Assembly: GCA_900547415.1 (NCBI GenBank)
Contig: URGS01000009.1
Span: forward strand, 5,686-69,685
Reading direction: 5' to 3'
DNA: 64,000 nt
From: an uncultured Phascolarctobacterium sp.
Lineage (GTDB): Bacteria; Bacillota; Negativicutes; Acidaminococcales; Acidaminococcaceae
The notes under the pieces are model-generated. The model was not told the origin of the DNA. It did not search any database and saw only the letters and a list, made by a program, of their open reading frames with translations. This document shows positions 27,028 through 36,186 of this stretch, one piece after another. The translations under genes and the position numbers were made by a program. The first letter of the stretch is position 1. Every line of letters starts with the position of its first letter.

Positions 27028-27074
27028 AAAACGGCCTTTAAAAATAGCATCAGACTAATTTTAAAGACCGTTTT
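27028..27074. terminator. terminator of the rhodanese gene (possibly bidirectional)
   Basis: Sixteen-base arms AAAACGGCCTTTAAAA/TTTTAAAGACCGTTTT with one mismatch, 32 bases beyond the rhodanese stop. T-rich on both sides. Confidence 0.85.
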
Positions 27075-27106
27075 TCCAACATATAAAGCTTTTAAAGCAA
27101 TACTTA

Positions 27107-27481
27107 TTACTTCTCTACTTGTCCCTGCCAACGGTTCATTCCACCAAAGTCCTTAACATTGGTATATTCTAAAGCTTCCAGGCTGTCCTTAGCAATAGCA
27201 CTGCGGCGTCCGCTGCGGCAGTAGATAATGATTTCCTTTTCTTTTTCTGGCAGCAGCTGCGCAGCCTTTTGGTCTATTTCATCATAAGGCAGCAGCAACG
27301 CTCCAGGAATATGTCCATTATTGAATTCCTCCTGAGTACGCACATCCAACAGCACAATCGGAGCCTTGTCAGTAAGCTTCTGCTGCAGCTTCTCATAGCT
27401 TACTAAGCCTTTACTATCTCCACGACTCATAAAGCTCATAGCAAGACCAATAACAACTAACACCATCACTACATATTTCAT
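27107..27481 (-). CDS. membrane-anchored rhodanese-like protein
   Basis: A 124-residue protein: one N-terminal hydrophobic helix (MKYVVMVLVVIGLAMSF), then a single rhodanese domain with VLLDVRTQEEFNNGHIPGALLLP and the catalytic loop IIYCRSGRRSAIA with its Cys. The domain should face the periplasm, with a role in sulfur transfer or redox chemistry that the sequence does not specify. The ATG at 27481 is preceded by GGAGG at good spacing; an upstream in-frame extension lacks this. Confidence 0.9.
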   Translation of the reverse strand: MKYVVMVLVVIGLAMSFMSRGDSKGLVSYEKLQQKLTDKAPIVLLDVRTQEEFNNGHIPGALLLPYDEIDQKAAQLLPEKEKEIIIYCRSGRRSAIAKDSLEALEYTNVKDFGGMNRWQGQVEK

Positions 27482-27794
27482 ATTCTTACCTCCAAATGCA
27501 AAATAATACTTTGACGTCATATCATAAGCCAGACCAGGTATGCTCCAGTCCTGTATTGTGACTAGGCATCATTAGTTCATTCTTTTATTTTATTATACAG
27601 CTAAGAACATTATCTGTCTGTAACTCAATCACCAAGCCTAGACTTTATGATTTGTAAGAGCTGAAATTCTTGAACCATACAGCCTTACTTAATAACCCAT
27701 GATAGCTACACATAAAAGAAACCCCCAGAGCTAGACGTGTTTCAGCTCACGTCCTGCCTAGGGGGCTAAGGAAAGCGATATTATTATGTTTGTT
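27482..27794 (-). terminator. gap with terminator of the liv/CBS-ACT/DUF951 operon
   Basis: The long hairpin at 27722-27765 (CCCCC/GGGGG outside, GACGTG/CACGTC inside) with a TTTCTTTT tail on the minus strand ends the operon coming from the right. The remaining ~240 bases hold the upstream region of the rhodanese gene; nothing else is recognised. Confidence 0.75.
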
Positions 27795-28007
27795 TTATTC
27801 TTCAGTTAACTCTGCCCTTTTTACTACAGCCTTGCAGGCCTTCATAAACTTTACACGGGGCAGCATTACAAAGTGACCGCAGCCACAGCATTTCATACCA
27901 AAATCCATGCCTGTACGTGTAATCTCCCATTCACAGCTGCCACAAGGATGAGCCTTTTTCATGCGTACAACATCTCCAACATGGATAACCTCATTAGGCT
28001 GAATCAT
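27795..28007 (-). CDS. DUF951 family protein
   Basis: A 70-residue protein of the DUF951 family, function unknown. Typical features: VGDVVRMKKAHPCGSCEWEITR, GMDFGMKCCGCGHFVMLPR. The Cys residues at CGSC and CCGCG suggest a small metal-binding beta-barrel. It overlaps the CBS-ACT gene by four bases (ATGA type) and is the last gene of the operon. Confidence 0.92.
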   Translation of the reverse strand: MIQPNEVIHVGDVVRMKKAHPCGSCEWEITRTGMDFGMKCCGCGHFVMLPRVKFMKACKAVVKRAELTEE

Positions 28008-28669
28008 TTATTAATACCTTCAAATGTCATAATGTCAGCAACTTCGTAGCCAGCTTCACGAATTTGTTCAATGATACCCATACCACATTCGGATAAATCT
28101 GCACGAATAATTACTTCATAAGCGCCAGTTTCAGAATCCTGTCTGGAAGCAATTGAGATAATATTAATATCATTATCCTTGAACAGCTTAGAAATTTCAG
28201 CTACAACGCCTACCTTATCCTTTACATCAATAGTAATACGGGTAGAGGTACGGTTCATGCCCATAATTTCTACGAATGCACGGAACAAATCGCTCTTGGA
28301 GATAATGCCACATAACTTATTTTCTGCATCAACAACTGGCAGTGCATTATAGTTTGTTTTGTACATTCTATAAGCAATGAACTCAATAGTATCATCTTCG
28401 CTGACGCTTACCACATTGTGACTCATAATATCACGAACTTTTAAACGTCCCAGCAGATAGTTAGCTTCGTAGCGGGACAGGGTGCTGCCTTCGCTAGGAG
28501 ATGCTCTGCCTATATCATCAATGGTAATTATACCGCGTACTCTCTTAATGTCGTCAACAACAGGAATGCTCAGCAAATTTTTGCCGCGCATCAGCTCTCT
28601 TGCTTCCAGCATGGATTGATCTTCGCGGACGGTAACAACGTCTACAGTCATAAAATCCTTAACTAACAT
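28004..28669 (-). CDS. CBS-pair and ACT domain protein
   Basis: A 221-residue soluble protein with two CBS motifs (about 5-60, MLVKDFMTVDVVTV; and 78-130, VRDIMSHNVVSVSEDDT) that usually bind adenosine nucleotides, then an ACT domain (about 145-215, VKDKVGVVAEISKLFKDNDINI) that usually binds amino acids. It lies 16 bases after livF, so it may sense branched-chain amino acids and tune transport or synthesis (inference). Confidence 0.93.
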   Translation of the reverse strand: MLVKDFMTVDVVTVREDQSMLEARELMRGKNLLSIPVVDDIKRVRGIITIDDIGRASPSEGSTLSRYEANYLLGRLKVRDIMSHNVVSVSEDDTIEFIAYRMYKTNYNALPVVDAENKLCGIISKSDLFRAFVEIMGMNRTSTRITIDVKDKVGVVAEISKLFKDNDINIISIASRQDSETGAYEVIIRADLSECGMGIIEQIREAGYEVADIMTFEGINK

Positions 28670-28685
28670 AAAGCGACCTCCTTAA

Positions 28686-29390
28686 TTAGCCACCTAAATA
28701 TGCCTTACGTACCGCCTCGCTGCTTGCCAGCTCCTTAGCAGTACCGCTCAGGGTAATGCGGCCTGTTTCCAAAACATAGGCCTTGTCAGCAATGGACAGA
28801 GCCATATTTGCATTTTGCTCAACGAGAAGAATTGTTGTTCCGCTCTCATTGATCTCTTTTATTATATTAAAAATTTCCTTAACTAACAAGGGGGCAAGAC
28901 CCATGGAAGGTTCATCTAAAAGCAAAAGCTTAGGGCGACTCATAAGTGCTCTGCCCATAGCAAGCATCTGCTGCTCACCACCTGATAAGGTACCAGAAAT
29001 CTGATTTTTGCGCTCTAAAAGACGGGGAAATTTTTGGAAAACTCCTTCCAGATCCTTTACAATACCATCATTATCATTACGCAGATATGCTCCCAGCTCC
29101 AGATTTTCCATAACAGTCATATTAGCAAAAACATGACGTCCTTCAGGAACCTGACACAGACCCATACCAACTATTTTGTGAGCAGGAACACCTGCAATAT
29201 CATTGCCTTCGTAAAGGATTTTACCTGTTTTAGGCTTCATCAGTCCAGAAATAGTACGCAGTGTTGTGGACTTGCCTGCACCATTGGAACCAATGAGCGC
29301 TACAATCTCGCCAGCGGGTACATCGAGGCTGATGCCTTTAATAGCGTGAATAGCGCCGTAATAGACATTAATATCTTCAACTCTTAACAT
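28686..29390 (-). CDS. livF: branched-chain amino acid ABC transporter ATP-binding protein LivF
   Basis: One of two ATPases of the branched-chain amino acid importer. 234 residues. Walker A GSNGAGKSTTL, signature LSGGEQQMLAMGRAL, Walker B LLLLDEPSMGLAP, and the H-loop position replaced by Gln (VEQNANMAL), as usual in LivF. Start ATG overlaps the livG stop (TAATG). Confidence 0.96.
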   Translation of the reverse strand: MLRVEDINVYYGAIHAIKGISLDVPAGEIVALIGSNGAGKSTTLRTISGLMKPKTGKILYEGNDIAGVPAHKIVGMGLCQVPEGRHVFANMTVMENLELGAYLRNDNDGIVKDLEGVFQKFPRLLERKNQISGTLSGGEQQMLAMGRALMSRPKLLLLDEPSMGLAPLLVKEIFNIIKEINESGTTILLVEQNANMALSIADKAYVLETGRITLSGTAKELASSEAVRKAYLGG

Positions 29391-30163
29391 TAGTTGATTA
29401 CCTCCTCACCCAGATATGCTTCAATAACGCGTCTATTGCTCTTAATCTCATCAGGAGTTCCTTCAGCAATCAACATACCATATTCCAAAACATAAATGCG
29501 TTCACACACACCCATAACCAGGCCCATATCATGCTCAATCAAGAGAATGGACAGGTCAAATTTTTGGCGAATCCAGCGAATCATCTCCATAAGCTCCTGT
29601 GTTTCCTGAGGATTCATACCTGCTGCCGGTTCGTCTAAAAGTAGCAGCTTAGGCTCAGTTGCCAAAGCACGAGCAATTTCTAAGCGGCGCTGCTTGCCAT
29701 AGGGAAGGTTTTTAGCCTTTTCATTGGCTTCACCCTCCAGATGGAAAATTTTTAAAAGATCAAAAGCCTTTTGAGTAATATACTCTTCTTCACTGAGATA
29801 TTTGCCATCACGTACAATGGCATCCATCAGATTATAGGTAACATGCATATTATAAGCAATTTTTACATTATCAATAACGCTCAGCTCAGAAAACAGGCGA
29901 ATATTTTGGAAGGTACGGGCCATACCCATCTGAGTTACCTGATATGATTTTTTACCGCTGCTCTTTTTCCCATTAAAGTAAATGGAGCCTTCGCTAGGAG
30001 TATAAACACCGGTAATCATATTAAAGGCTGTAGTTTTGCCTGCACCATTAGGTCCGATAAGTCCAATCAGCTCCCCTTCATCAATATAGAGTGAAAGATT
30101 AGAAACAGCGCGCAGGCCGCCGAAAATCATGGATACATTGTCAACCTTAAGCAGCTCTGCCAT
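29390..30163 (-). CDS. livG: branched-chain amino acid ABC transporter ATP-binding protein LivG
   Basis: Second ATPase, 257 residues. Walker A GPNGAGKTTAF, signature LPYGKQRRLEIARAL, Walker B LLLLDEPAAGMNP, H-loop LIEHDMGLVM. The ATG follows GGAGG and lies 17 bases inside the end of livM. Confidence 0.96.
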   Translation of the reverse strand: MAELLKVDNVSMIFGGLRAVSNLSLYIDEGELIGLIGPNGAGKTTAFNMITGVYTPSEGSIYFNGKKSSGKKSYQVTQMGMARTFQNIRLFSELSVIDNVKIAYNMHVTYNLMDAIVRDGKYLSEEEYITQKAFDLLKIFHLEGEANEKAKNLPYGKQRRLEIARALATEPKLLLLDEPAAGMNPQETQELMEMIRWIRQKFDLSILLIEHDMGLVMGVCERIYVLEYGMLIAEGTPDEIKSNRRVIEAYLGEEVIN

Positions 30164-31097
30164 CGTTCTTACCTCCTAATTTAAACATTTTACGACTTAA
30201 TTCTTCATTGCCAAACAGTCCCTGCGGACGATGCAGCATCAGCACAATCATGGTTACAGAATAGATAACCATACGCCATTCAGGATAGTCGGACAAATAA
30301 GCACTGATAAATGTCAGCAGTGTAGCACCTGTAATAGCACCTGTCATAGAACCCAAGCCACCCAATACAACCATGGTCAGAATATCAAAGGAACGCATGA
30401 ATGTAAAGGAAGCAGGGTGAGCCAGGAAAAAGTAATGGCTGAACAATGCGCCAGCAGTACCAGCAAAGCTTGCACCCAGAGTAAAGGCCATTACCTTGTA
30501 CTTAGTAGTATTGATACCCATAGTATCAGCTGCAATTTCGTTCTCACGAATAGCCAAACAGCAGCGTCCATGAGCAGAATTTTTAAAGTTCTTAATAAAG
30601 AAAATAATACCTATCATAATCCAGAAGGTATACGCAAAATTAGTCATACGAGGAATACCCATCAAACCAGAGGCACCGCCTACATAATCAATATTGAGGA
30701 TGCAGATACGAATAATTTCGCCTAAACCAAGGGTAGCAATAGCAAGATAGTCACCATCAAGGCGCAGGGTTGGCAAACCGATAAGGAAGCCTAAAAAACC
30801 AGCACATACAGTAGCTACTACCAAACCCAACTCAAATGGCATGCCGAGCTTGACAGTAATTATAGCACTTGTATAGGCACCTACAGCCATAAAACCGGCA
30901 TGACCTATGGAGAACTGACCTGTATAGCCATTAATAAGGTTCAAGCTGACTGCAAGAATAATATTGATACATATCAGGATAAGGTTCAGCTCCCAAAAAG
31001 GACCAATAATTTCTGTAAAAAGCAATCCCTGAACAATGGCAAAGACTGCTATACATGCGGCAAGTGCTTTTAAATCAAATTTACGAATCGGATTCAT
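30147..31097 (-). CDS. livM: branched-chain amino acid ABC transporter permease LivM
   Basis: Permease of 316 residues with 8-9 hydrophobic segments. Family stretch ILAVSLNLINGYTGQFSIGH near residue 50, then LRLDGDYLAIATLGLGEI and the EAA-like loop with GINTTKYKVMAFTLGA. It lies 11 bases after livH. Confidence 0.96.
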   Translation of the reverse strand: MNPIRKFDLKALAACIAVFAIVQGLLFTEIIGPFWELNLILICINIILAVSLNLINGYTGQFSIGHAGFMAVGAYTSAIITVKLGMPFELGLVVATVCAGFLGFLIGLPTLRLDGDYLAIATLGLGEIIRICILNIDYVGGASGLMGIPRMTNFAYTFWIMIGIIFFIKNFKNSAHGRCCLAIRENEIAADTMGINTTKYKVMAFTLGASFAGTAGALFSHYFFLAHPASFTFMRSFDILTMVVLGGLGSMTGAITGATLLTFISAYLSDYPEWRMVIYSVTMIVLMLHRPQGLFGNEELSRKMFKLGGKNDGRAA

Positions 31098-31108
31098 ATG
31101 TCACTCAC

Positions 31109-31999
31109 CTACACTTTCTCACGTACGTTCTTGCCTAACAGGCCTGCGGGCTTGTAGAGAAGAATCAAAATCAAAATGCCAAAGGCGGCTGCATCACGGA
31201 ATGTTGAAGAGAAGAAGCCACTTACCATAGCTTCTACTACACCAAGGATAATACCGCCAATCATAGCACCAGGAATGATACCAATACCACCAAGTACAGC
31301 AGCTACGAAAGCCTTCAGACCAGGCATCATGCCCATCAAGGGATCAATAGAGTTATAATAAACGCCTACCAAAACGCCGCCAGCAGCAGCCAAAGCACTG
31401 CCAAGCGCGAAGGTAGTAGAAATTACACGGTCAATATTAATGCCCATCAGTCTTGCTGCATCAGCATCATAGGAAACGGCACGCATTGCTTTGCCTGCCT
31501 TAGTCTTATTTACAATATAGGTCAGCACTGCCATCAGTATGATTGCGCTCAGCAAAATTACCAGCTGCTGGCTATTAGCAACCAAAGGACCAATATTGTA
31601 CACAGTAGCGGAAAATACAGCCGGGAATGTTCTGGGCTGCGGAGAAACCAGCAGAATCATGCTGTACTCCAAGAAGAAGGACACGCCGATTGCGGTAATC
31701 AAAATTGCAATTCTAGGAGCATTACGCATAGGGCGATATGCAATACGTTCAATAATAATACCGGCAACAGCAGCGCCTGCCATTGCAAAAAGAATAGATG
31801 GTATAAAGGACCAGCCCAGCTGGGTAATAGCAAAGAAGCCAAAATACGCGCCCAACATATAAATATCACCATGGGCGAAGTTTATCAGCTTAATAATGCC
31901 ATAAATCATAGTATAGCCCAAGGCAATCAATGCGTAGATACTGCCGAGAGATACACCATTGATCAGCTGCTGAAAAAACTGATGCAAAAAGGTATCCAT
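31109..31999 (-). CDS. livH: branched-chain amino acid ABC transporter permease LivH
   Basis: Permease of 296 residues. Typical: NGVSLGSIYALIALGYTMIYG, INFAHGDIYMLGAY and the EAA-like ARLMGINIDRVISTTF. The ATG at 31999 (MDTFLHQFF) has GAGGAGG upstream; the open frame further upstream lies in the livJ1 terminator region and is not used. Confidence 0.96.
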   Translation of the reverse strand: MDTFLHQFFQQLINGVSLGSIYALIALGYTMIYGIIKLINFAHGDIYMLGAYFGFFAITQLGWSFIPSILFAMAGAAVAGIIIERIAYRPMRNAPRIAILITAIGVSFFLEYSMILLVSPQPRTFPAVFSATVYNIGPLVANSQQLVILLSAIILMAVLTYIVNKTKAGKAMRAVSYDADAARLMGINIDRVISTTFALGSALAAAGGVLVGVYYNSIDPLMGMMPGLKAFVAAVLGGIGIIPGAMIGGIILGVVEAMVSGFFSSTFRDAAAFGILILILLYKPAGLLGKNVREKV

Positions 32000-32045
32000 A
32001 TGGTTTTCCTCCTCTAACTTTTTAAGGAATCTAATTTTTGATAGA

Positions 32046-32075
32046 AAGAGGCTGTTGCCAGTAAACAACAGCCTC
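32046..32075 (-). terminator. intercistronic terminator between livJ1 and livH
   Basis: Perfect ten-base arms GAGGCTGTTG/CAACAGCCTC followed by TTTCT on the minus strand. A partial terminator here would give more binding protein than permease, as is common for such operons. Confidence 0.85.
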
Positions 32076-32106
32076 ATCGATGTTGATTAAATACTTGTGG
32101 AACAGT

Positions 32107-33282
32107 TTAAGGATTCACTTTTGTTTTAAAAGTAGGCAATCCATCCTTGTACTCAATAATTACAGCACTTTTTACAGGATTGTGCTGCTCATTAAAGGTT
32201 ACACCACCGGAGACGCCTGCAAAATCTTTGATCTTAGCCATAGCCTCTCCAATCTTAGCAGGATCTGAAGATTGAGAAGCCTCAATGGATTTAGCAATGA
32301 GTAGTACTGAATCATAGGATAATGCCGCAAAAACATCAGGCTTAGAGCCATATGTCTTTTCGTATTCTGCCACAAAGCTCTTATTCATCTCAGAATCATC
32401 AGATGGTGAATAAAGATTTGTAAAGAAGGTATTATTCAAGGCATCCTTGCCAGCAATTTTCGGAAGCTTAGCGCTATCCCAGCCATCACCACCTGCCATT
32501 GGAACAGTAATACCAATTTCACGGGCCTGTTTAACGATCAAACCTACCTCCTGATAATAACCAGGAACATAGATAAAGTCGGGTTTTGTAACTTTGATTT
32601 TGGTCAGAGTTGCTTTGAAGTCAGTGTCCTTTTGCAGAAAGGCCTCTTCAGCTACAATCTCGCCGCCATTCTTAACAAAGTTTTCAATAAAGAACTTTGC
32701 CAACCCCTTGGAGTAATCACTGGTATTGTCAATATAGACAGCAGCTCTTTTAACTCCCATTTCCTTGGCAACGTAATTTGCCATCACTGTTCCTTGGAAT
32801 GGGTCAATAAAGCAGGCGCGGAAGCTATAGTCTCTAGTCTTGTTAGTCTGTGGATCAACCGTTACATCAGGATTAGTACCCATTGGAGTAATTGCTAAAA
32901 CCTTCATGCTATTATTAATCGCACCAGAAGCAATTGCTCCAGAAGAAAGATTAGGACCAATTACAGCTACAACCTTATCCTGAGAAATCAGCTTCTGCAT
33001 AGCGTTAGTAGACTCTGCAGCCTCAGATTTATTATCTGCTACTACCACAGCCATCTTTTTACCACCAAGAACGCCCTTCTCATTTATCTTTTTTAGAGCT
33101 AGGTCAATGCCATTCTTGGAGGAAATGCCAAAAGAAGCACTACCGCCAGACATCTCCAGATTAGCGCCTATTTTTATATCTTTTGCACTTCCGGAGTCAG
33201 AGCTTCCACCACAACCAGCCAAAGCACCCATCATTAGGACACCTGCTGATGCAGTCGATAACAACTTAATCACTCTTTTCAT
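32107..33282 (-). CDS. livJ: branched-chain amino acid substrate-binding lipoprotein LivJ, copy 1
   Basis: Extracytoplasmic binding protein, 391 residues. Signal with lipobox LAGC (about residue 24), so it should be a lipoprotein. The periplasmic-binding type 1 fold is seen in IKIGANLEMSGGSASFG, VVAVIGPNLSSGAIA, YSFRACFIDPFQGTVMANYVA and VPMAGGDGWDS. RBS GAGGGGG. It is about 60% similar by eye to copy 2 upstream. Confidence 0.96.
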   Translation of the reverse strand: MKRVIKLLSTASAGVLMMGALAGCGGSSDSGSAKDIKIGANLEMSGGSASFGISSKNGIDLALKKINEKGVLGGKKMAVVVADNKSEAAESTNAMQKLISQDKVVAVIGPNLSSGAIASGAINNSMKVLAITPMGTNPDVTVDPQTNKTRDYSFRACFIDPFQGTVMANYVAKEMGVKRAAVYIDNTSDYSKGLAKFFIENFVKNGGEIVAEEAFLQKDTDFKATLTKIKVTKPDFIYVPGYYQEVGLIVKQAREIGITVPMAGGDGWDSAKLPKIAGKDALNNTFFTNLYSPSDDSEMNKSFVAEYEKTYGSKPDVFAALSYDSVLLIAKSIEASQSSDPAKIGEAMAKIKDFAGVSGGVTFNEQHNPVKSAVIIEYKDGLPTFKTKVNP

Positions 33283-33316
33283 GGTTTATTCCCCCTCAAA
33301 AAAAATATATATTATA

Positions 33317-33338
33317 GGGGCGCTAAATTAAGCACCCC
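33317..33338 (-). terminator. hairpin between livJ2 and livJ1
   Basis: GGGGCGCT/AGCACCCC with one G-U pair; on the minus strand a TATAATATAT and T8 run follows. It could act as a partial terminator, and the TATAAT as a promoter for livJ1. Confidence 0.6.
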
Positions 33339-33416
33339 CAATAATAACTAAATAAACCTCTGAGAAGATTTTATTGTTGAATACAAGCTATTCTATTGTC
33401 TATTTTCTAGCCTAAC

Positions 33417-34592
33417 TTACAGGCTAATTTTTTCCTTCAGGTTAGCAGTGCCGCCATCCAGAGAAATAATCAATGCACTCATAATCGGGTTATGGTTAGC
33501 ATCATATGTCAGCTTACCGCTTGCAATGGGAAGATCCTTGGTTTCTGCAATAGCCTTAGCCAGTTTTTCACCAGTTGCATTATTGGAACGTTTCAGTGCA
33601 TCAGCCAGAACTAAACCTGCATTGTAGCCCTGCATTGCGAAGATATCAGGATCTTTTTGATATTTAGCCTTGTAGTCTTTGATAAATTTCTGTACAGAAG
33701 GATCTTGGTCCTGTGCAGAGAAAGCACTTACATAGTAGCAGTCATGAAGAGCGTCCTTGCCAGCGATTTCAGCCAGTTTGGGGCTTTCCCAACCGTCACT
33801 GCCCAGCAGCGGAACATTAATGCCGATTTCACGAGCCTGTTTAATGATTTTTGAAACCTCTTCATAGTAGCCGGGCACATAAATTGCCTCTGGATTAGTA
33901 GCTTTAATCTTGGTCAAAGCAGCTTTGAAGTCCAGGTCCTTAGAAAGAAAGGCTTCCTTAGCAACAACTGCGCCACCTTTGCTTTCCAAAGTTTTTTGGA
34001 ATACGTCTGCCAGACCTTTAGAATAATCACTGGAGGAATCATAAAGGATAGCTACATTTTTAACCTTCAAAGTATTATCCGCAAATTGTGCCATTACCTG
34101 ACCTTGGAACGGATCGATAAAGCAAGCACGGAACATATAATCTCTTACTTTGCCATTATCCATAGTAATTGCTGGTGCAGTAGCACTAGGAGCAATTTGG
34201 GGAACCTTATTGGCAGTAGTAATAGGAGCACTTGCAGCTACGCAGCCGCTGGTTGCAGGACCGATAATAGCAACAACCTTATCCTGAGTAACAAGCTTAG
34301 TTACAGAGTTACCAGATTCGGAAGGCTCGGATTTATTGTCACTTTCAACTAAAGTTAATTTTTTACCATTTACGCCACCCTTTTCATTAACCTCGTCAAT
34401 AGCCATTTTAGCACCAGAGAGAATTGCTTTACCGTAGTTAGCAACATTACCGGTTAATTCAAAGGAAGCACCAACCTTAATGGTATCGCCTGCAGCAGCA
34501 TCATTCTTTTTATCTCCGCCACAACCAGACATTACAGAAGCTAATACCATTGCTGAGAGAGCTGCAGTAGCAACTTTTTTCCATGATTTCAT
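33417..34592 (-). CDS. livJ: branched-chain amino acid substrate-binding lipoprotein LivJ, copy 2
   Basis: Second binding protein, 391 residues, with lipobox MSGC. Motifs parallel copy 1: IKVGASFELTGNVANYG, VVAIIGPATSGCVAA, MFRACFIDPFQGQVMAQFA and VPLLGSDGWES. The differing pocket segments suggest a different amino acid preference for a shared transporter. The ATG at 34592 is behind AAAGAGG. Confidence 0.96.
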   Translation of the reverse strand: MKSWKKVATAALSAMVLASVMSGCGGDKKNDAAAGDTIKVGASFELTGNVANYGKAILSGAKMAIDEVNEKGGVNGKKLTLVESDNKSEPSESGNSVTKLVTQDKVVAIIGPATSGCVAASAPITTANKVPQIAPSATAPAITMDNGKVRDYMFRACFIDPFQGQVMAQFADNTLKVKNVAILYDSSSDYSKGLADVFQKTLESKGGAVVAKEAFLSKDLDFKAALTKIKATNPEAIYVPGYYEEVSKIIKQAREIGINVPLLGSDGWESPKLAEIAGKDALHDCYYVSAFSAQDQDPSVQKFIKDYKAKYQKDPDIFAMQGYNAGLVLADALKRSNNATGEKLAKAIAETKDLPIASGKLTYDANHNPIMSALIISLDGGTANLKEKISL

Positions 34593-34905
34593 AATTATTA
34601 CCTCTTTCCCTTTAACAAATACATATGTCACCAGGTTTGCTCATCTATTATCTACGCAACCTCATAACTTATGTGTCTCATTATATCTGTGGTATCATAC
34701 TTTTGTCAACGCATTTTTCAATTAAGTCATTATTTTTTGTTACATATACTCTAAATTGATACATTTTTAATACTTTCTATTTTTGTGTGCATAATTATAA
34801 GACTTTTGTGTTTTATATATGTACTTAAATATGTGATTTCCACTATGGAAGTATTCACCCAGTTAGTGTATAATAGTTTCTAGTATTTTATTAAGAGGTT
34901 AATTT
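34593..34905. promoter_or_regulatory. intergenic region with livJ2 promoter and AT-rich spacer
   Basis: On the minus strand TTGACA (34704-34709), 18-base spacer, TATAAT (34680-34685) make a good promoter for the liv operon. On the plus strand TATAAT at 34869-34874 may serve the small membrane protein gene. The middle (34715-34840) is very AT-rich; no operator is recognised. Confidence 0.75.
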
Positions 34906-35319
34906 ATGGATTACATTGCACTTTTCTTTATTTTCGTTAAAATGTTTCATTTTATTAATGCTGCAGAAATAGCCTTCTTTGTTCAAAGCCTGACAAAGCT
35001 TATCCGTGAGCAGCGTAAACAGGATAAAATCAAAAAGGTAGTTATTATCGACAATCATACCCTTATCTATTTTATGTATTTGATTGGAGATTTTCTTTTC
35101 CTTTTCTACTGTATCTGGCTTATATTTGATGATAATCTGTGGCAGCAGGGCTGTATGCTGCTGATAATTTCCGCTCTGGAATCCTATGCTGTTAGAGCAC
35201 GTATAAGCGGAACCTATTCCATTGATGCCAATGGCTTTGTATTTCCTCGCATGTGGTTTAGATACCTGATATTCGGTATGTCTATGTTCATTCTTTTAAG
35301 ACTGTTTGAAGGACAGTAA
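34906..35319 (+). CDS. small integral membrane protein of unknown function
   Basis: A 137-residue protein not recognised as any family. It has about four hydrophobic segments: 3-30 (IALFFIFVKMFHFINAAEIAF), a charged loop (LIREQRKQDKIKK), 50-75 (LIYFMYLIGDFLFLFYCIWL), 80-95 and 115-135 (FRYLIFGMSMFILLRLF). RBS AGAGG at good spacing and typical codon use support a real gene. It is a single gene on the opposite strand to its neighbours. Confidence 0.7.
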   Translation: MDYIALFFIFVKMFHFINAAEIAFFVQSLTKLIREQRKQDKIKKVVIIDNHTLIYFMYLIGDFLFLFYCIWLIFDDNLWQQGCMLLIISALESYAVRARISGTYSIDANGFVFPRMWFRYLIFGMSMFILLRLFEGQ

Positions 35320-35694
35320 CATAAGCCGAAAAGTAATTTTTATAAGATAGATTTCGAGAATACTTTTCTAAATTTTCTGACAATTATCCCTTTTTATCAT
35401 CTCTTATATTCGTTTCTAAGCGTATTTTTCTTTATTGCCTATGCAATCTATCCTATTTTCTCATTACGTCTCTCTATGGGCTTATAAACGCAAAATAGCA
35501 TTATCACGGTATAAATGCCATGATAATGCTATTTTTTTCAGTATCTTTTTATGATTACTCTTATGCTATTTACTGTGATAATATTACAAAAATCATAATA
35601 TTTTTCAAGCTATAAGTAACCATAAACAATCTCCTAACTAAAGTAGATAAAAGGCACTAAGAACAATTCCTGTTCCTAGTGCCTTAAGTATCAT
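35320..35694. terminator. gene-free region with two terminators
   Basis: Two strong hairpins: 35492-35535 (15-base arms AAAATAGCATTATCA/TGATAATGCTATTTT, T7 on the plus strand), which may end the membrane protein transcript 170 bases after its stop; and 35651-35685 (15-base arms, one G-U) ending the DUF4446 gene on the minus strand. No coding sequence is seen between them. Confidence 0.85.
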
Positions 35695-36171
35695 TTACAA
35701 CAATGTTTCCTCTTCCTCAGCTAGTGTATATTCAGATTTTCCTTCTTTTACATCTTTAGCATAGCAACGACTATCGTCCCTGCCGTAAATACTGGTCAGA
35801 ATAACACCATTTTTCTTTTCATCGGCCAAAAGCAGTGAATAGCTCATTTTACCACCCATTGCATCAAAAGCATCATAGCGGTTCATTTTGACAATCTGCA
35901 GACAGCCACTTACCTGCTCACGCAGCTGACGGTGTTTTTCCTGCAGTTGTTGAAGCTCTGCTTTAGTGGCTGACAGCTCATTTAATGTGCTTGTCAGCAC
36001 ATGATCAATATTAACTTCTTCACCTTGAGTAAAGAAATCGTATTTTTTTTGCAATGTATTAAGCTTACTTTGAGCTTTCATTAATAAAACCAATGCTACG
36101 AGCAGCAGTACGCTTAACGCACCCACAACCGCCGCCAAATTATTTAACAATGCTCCATTGAGCTGTGCCAT
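35695..36171 (-). CDS. DUF4446 family membrane-anchored protein
   Basis: A 158-residue protein with one N-terminal transmembrane helix (LLNNLAAVVGALSVLLLVALVLLM), a coiled-coil stretch (about 60-95) and a C-terminal domain with MNRYDAFDAMGGKMSYSLLLAD typical of DUF4446. Genes of this family often stand next to parA/parB, as here. Function unknown. Confidence 0.9.
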   Translation of the reverse strand: MAQLNGALLNNLAAVVGALSVLLLVALVLLMKAQSKLNTLQKKYDFFTQGEEVNIDHVLTSTLNELSATKAELQQLQEKHRQLREQVSGCLQIVKMNRYDAFDAMGGKMSYSLLLADEKKNGVILTSIYGRDDSRCYAKDVKEGKSEYTLAEEEETLL

Positions 36172-36186
36172 TTTTACATCCCCTCA

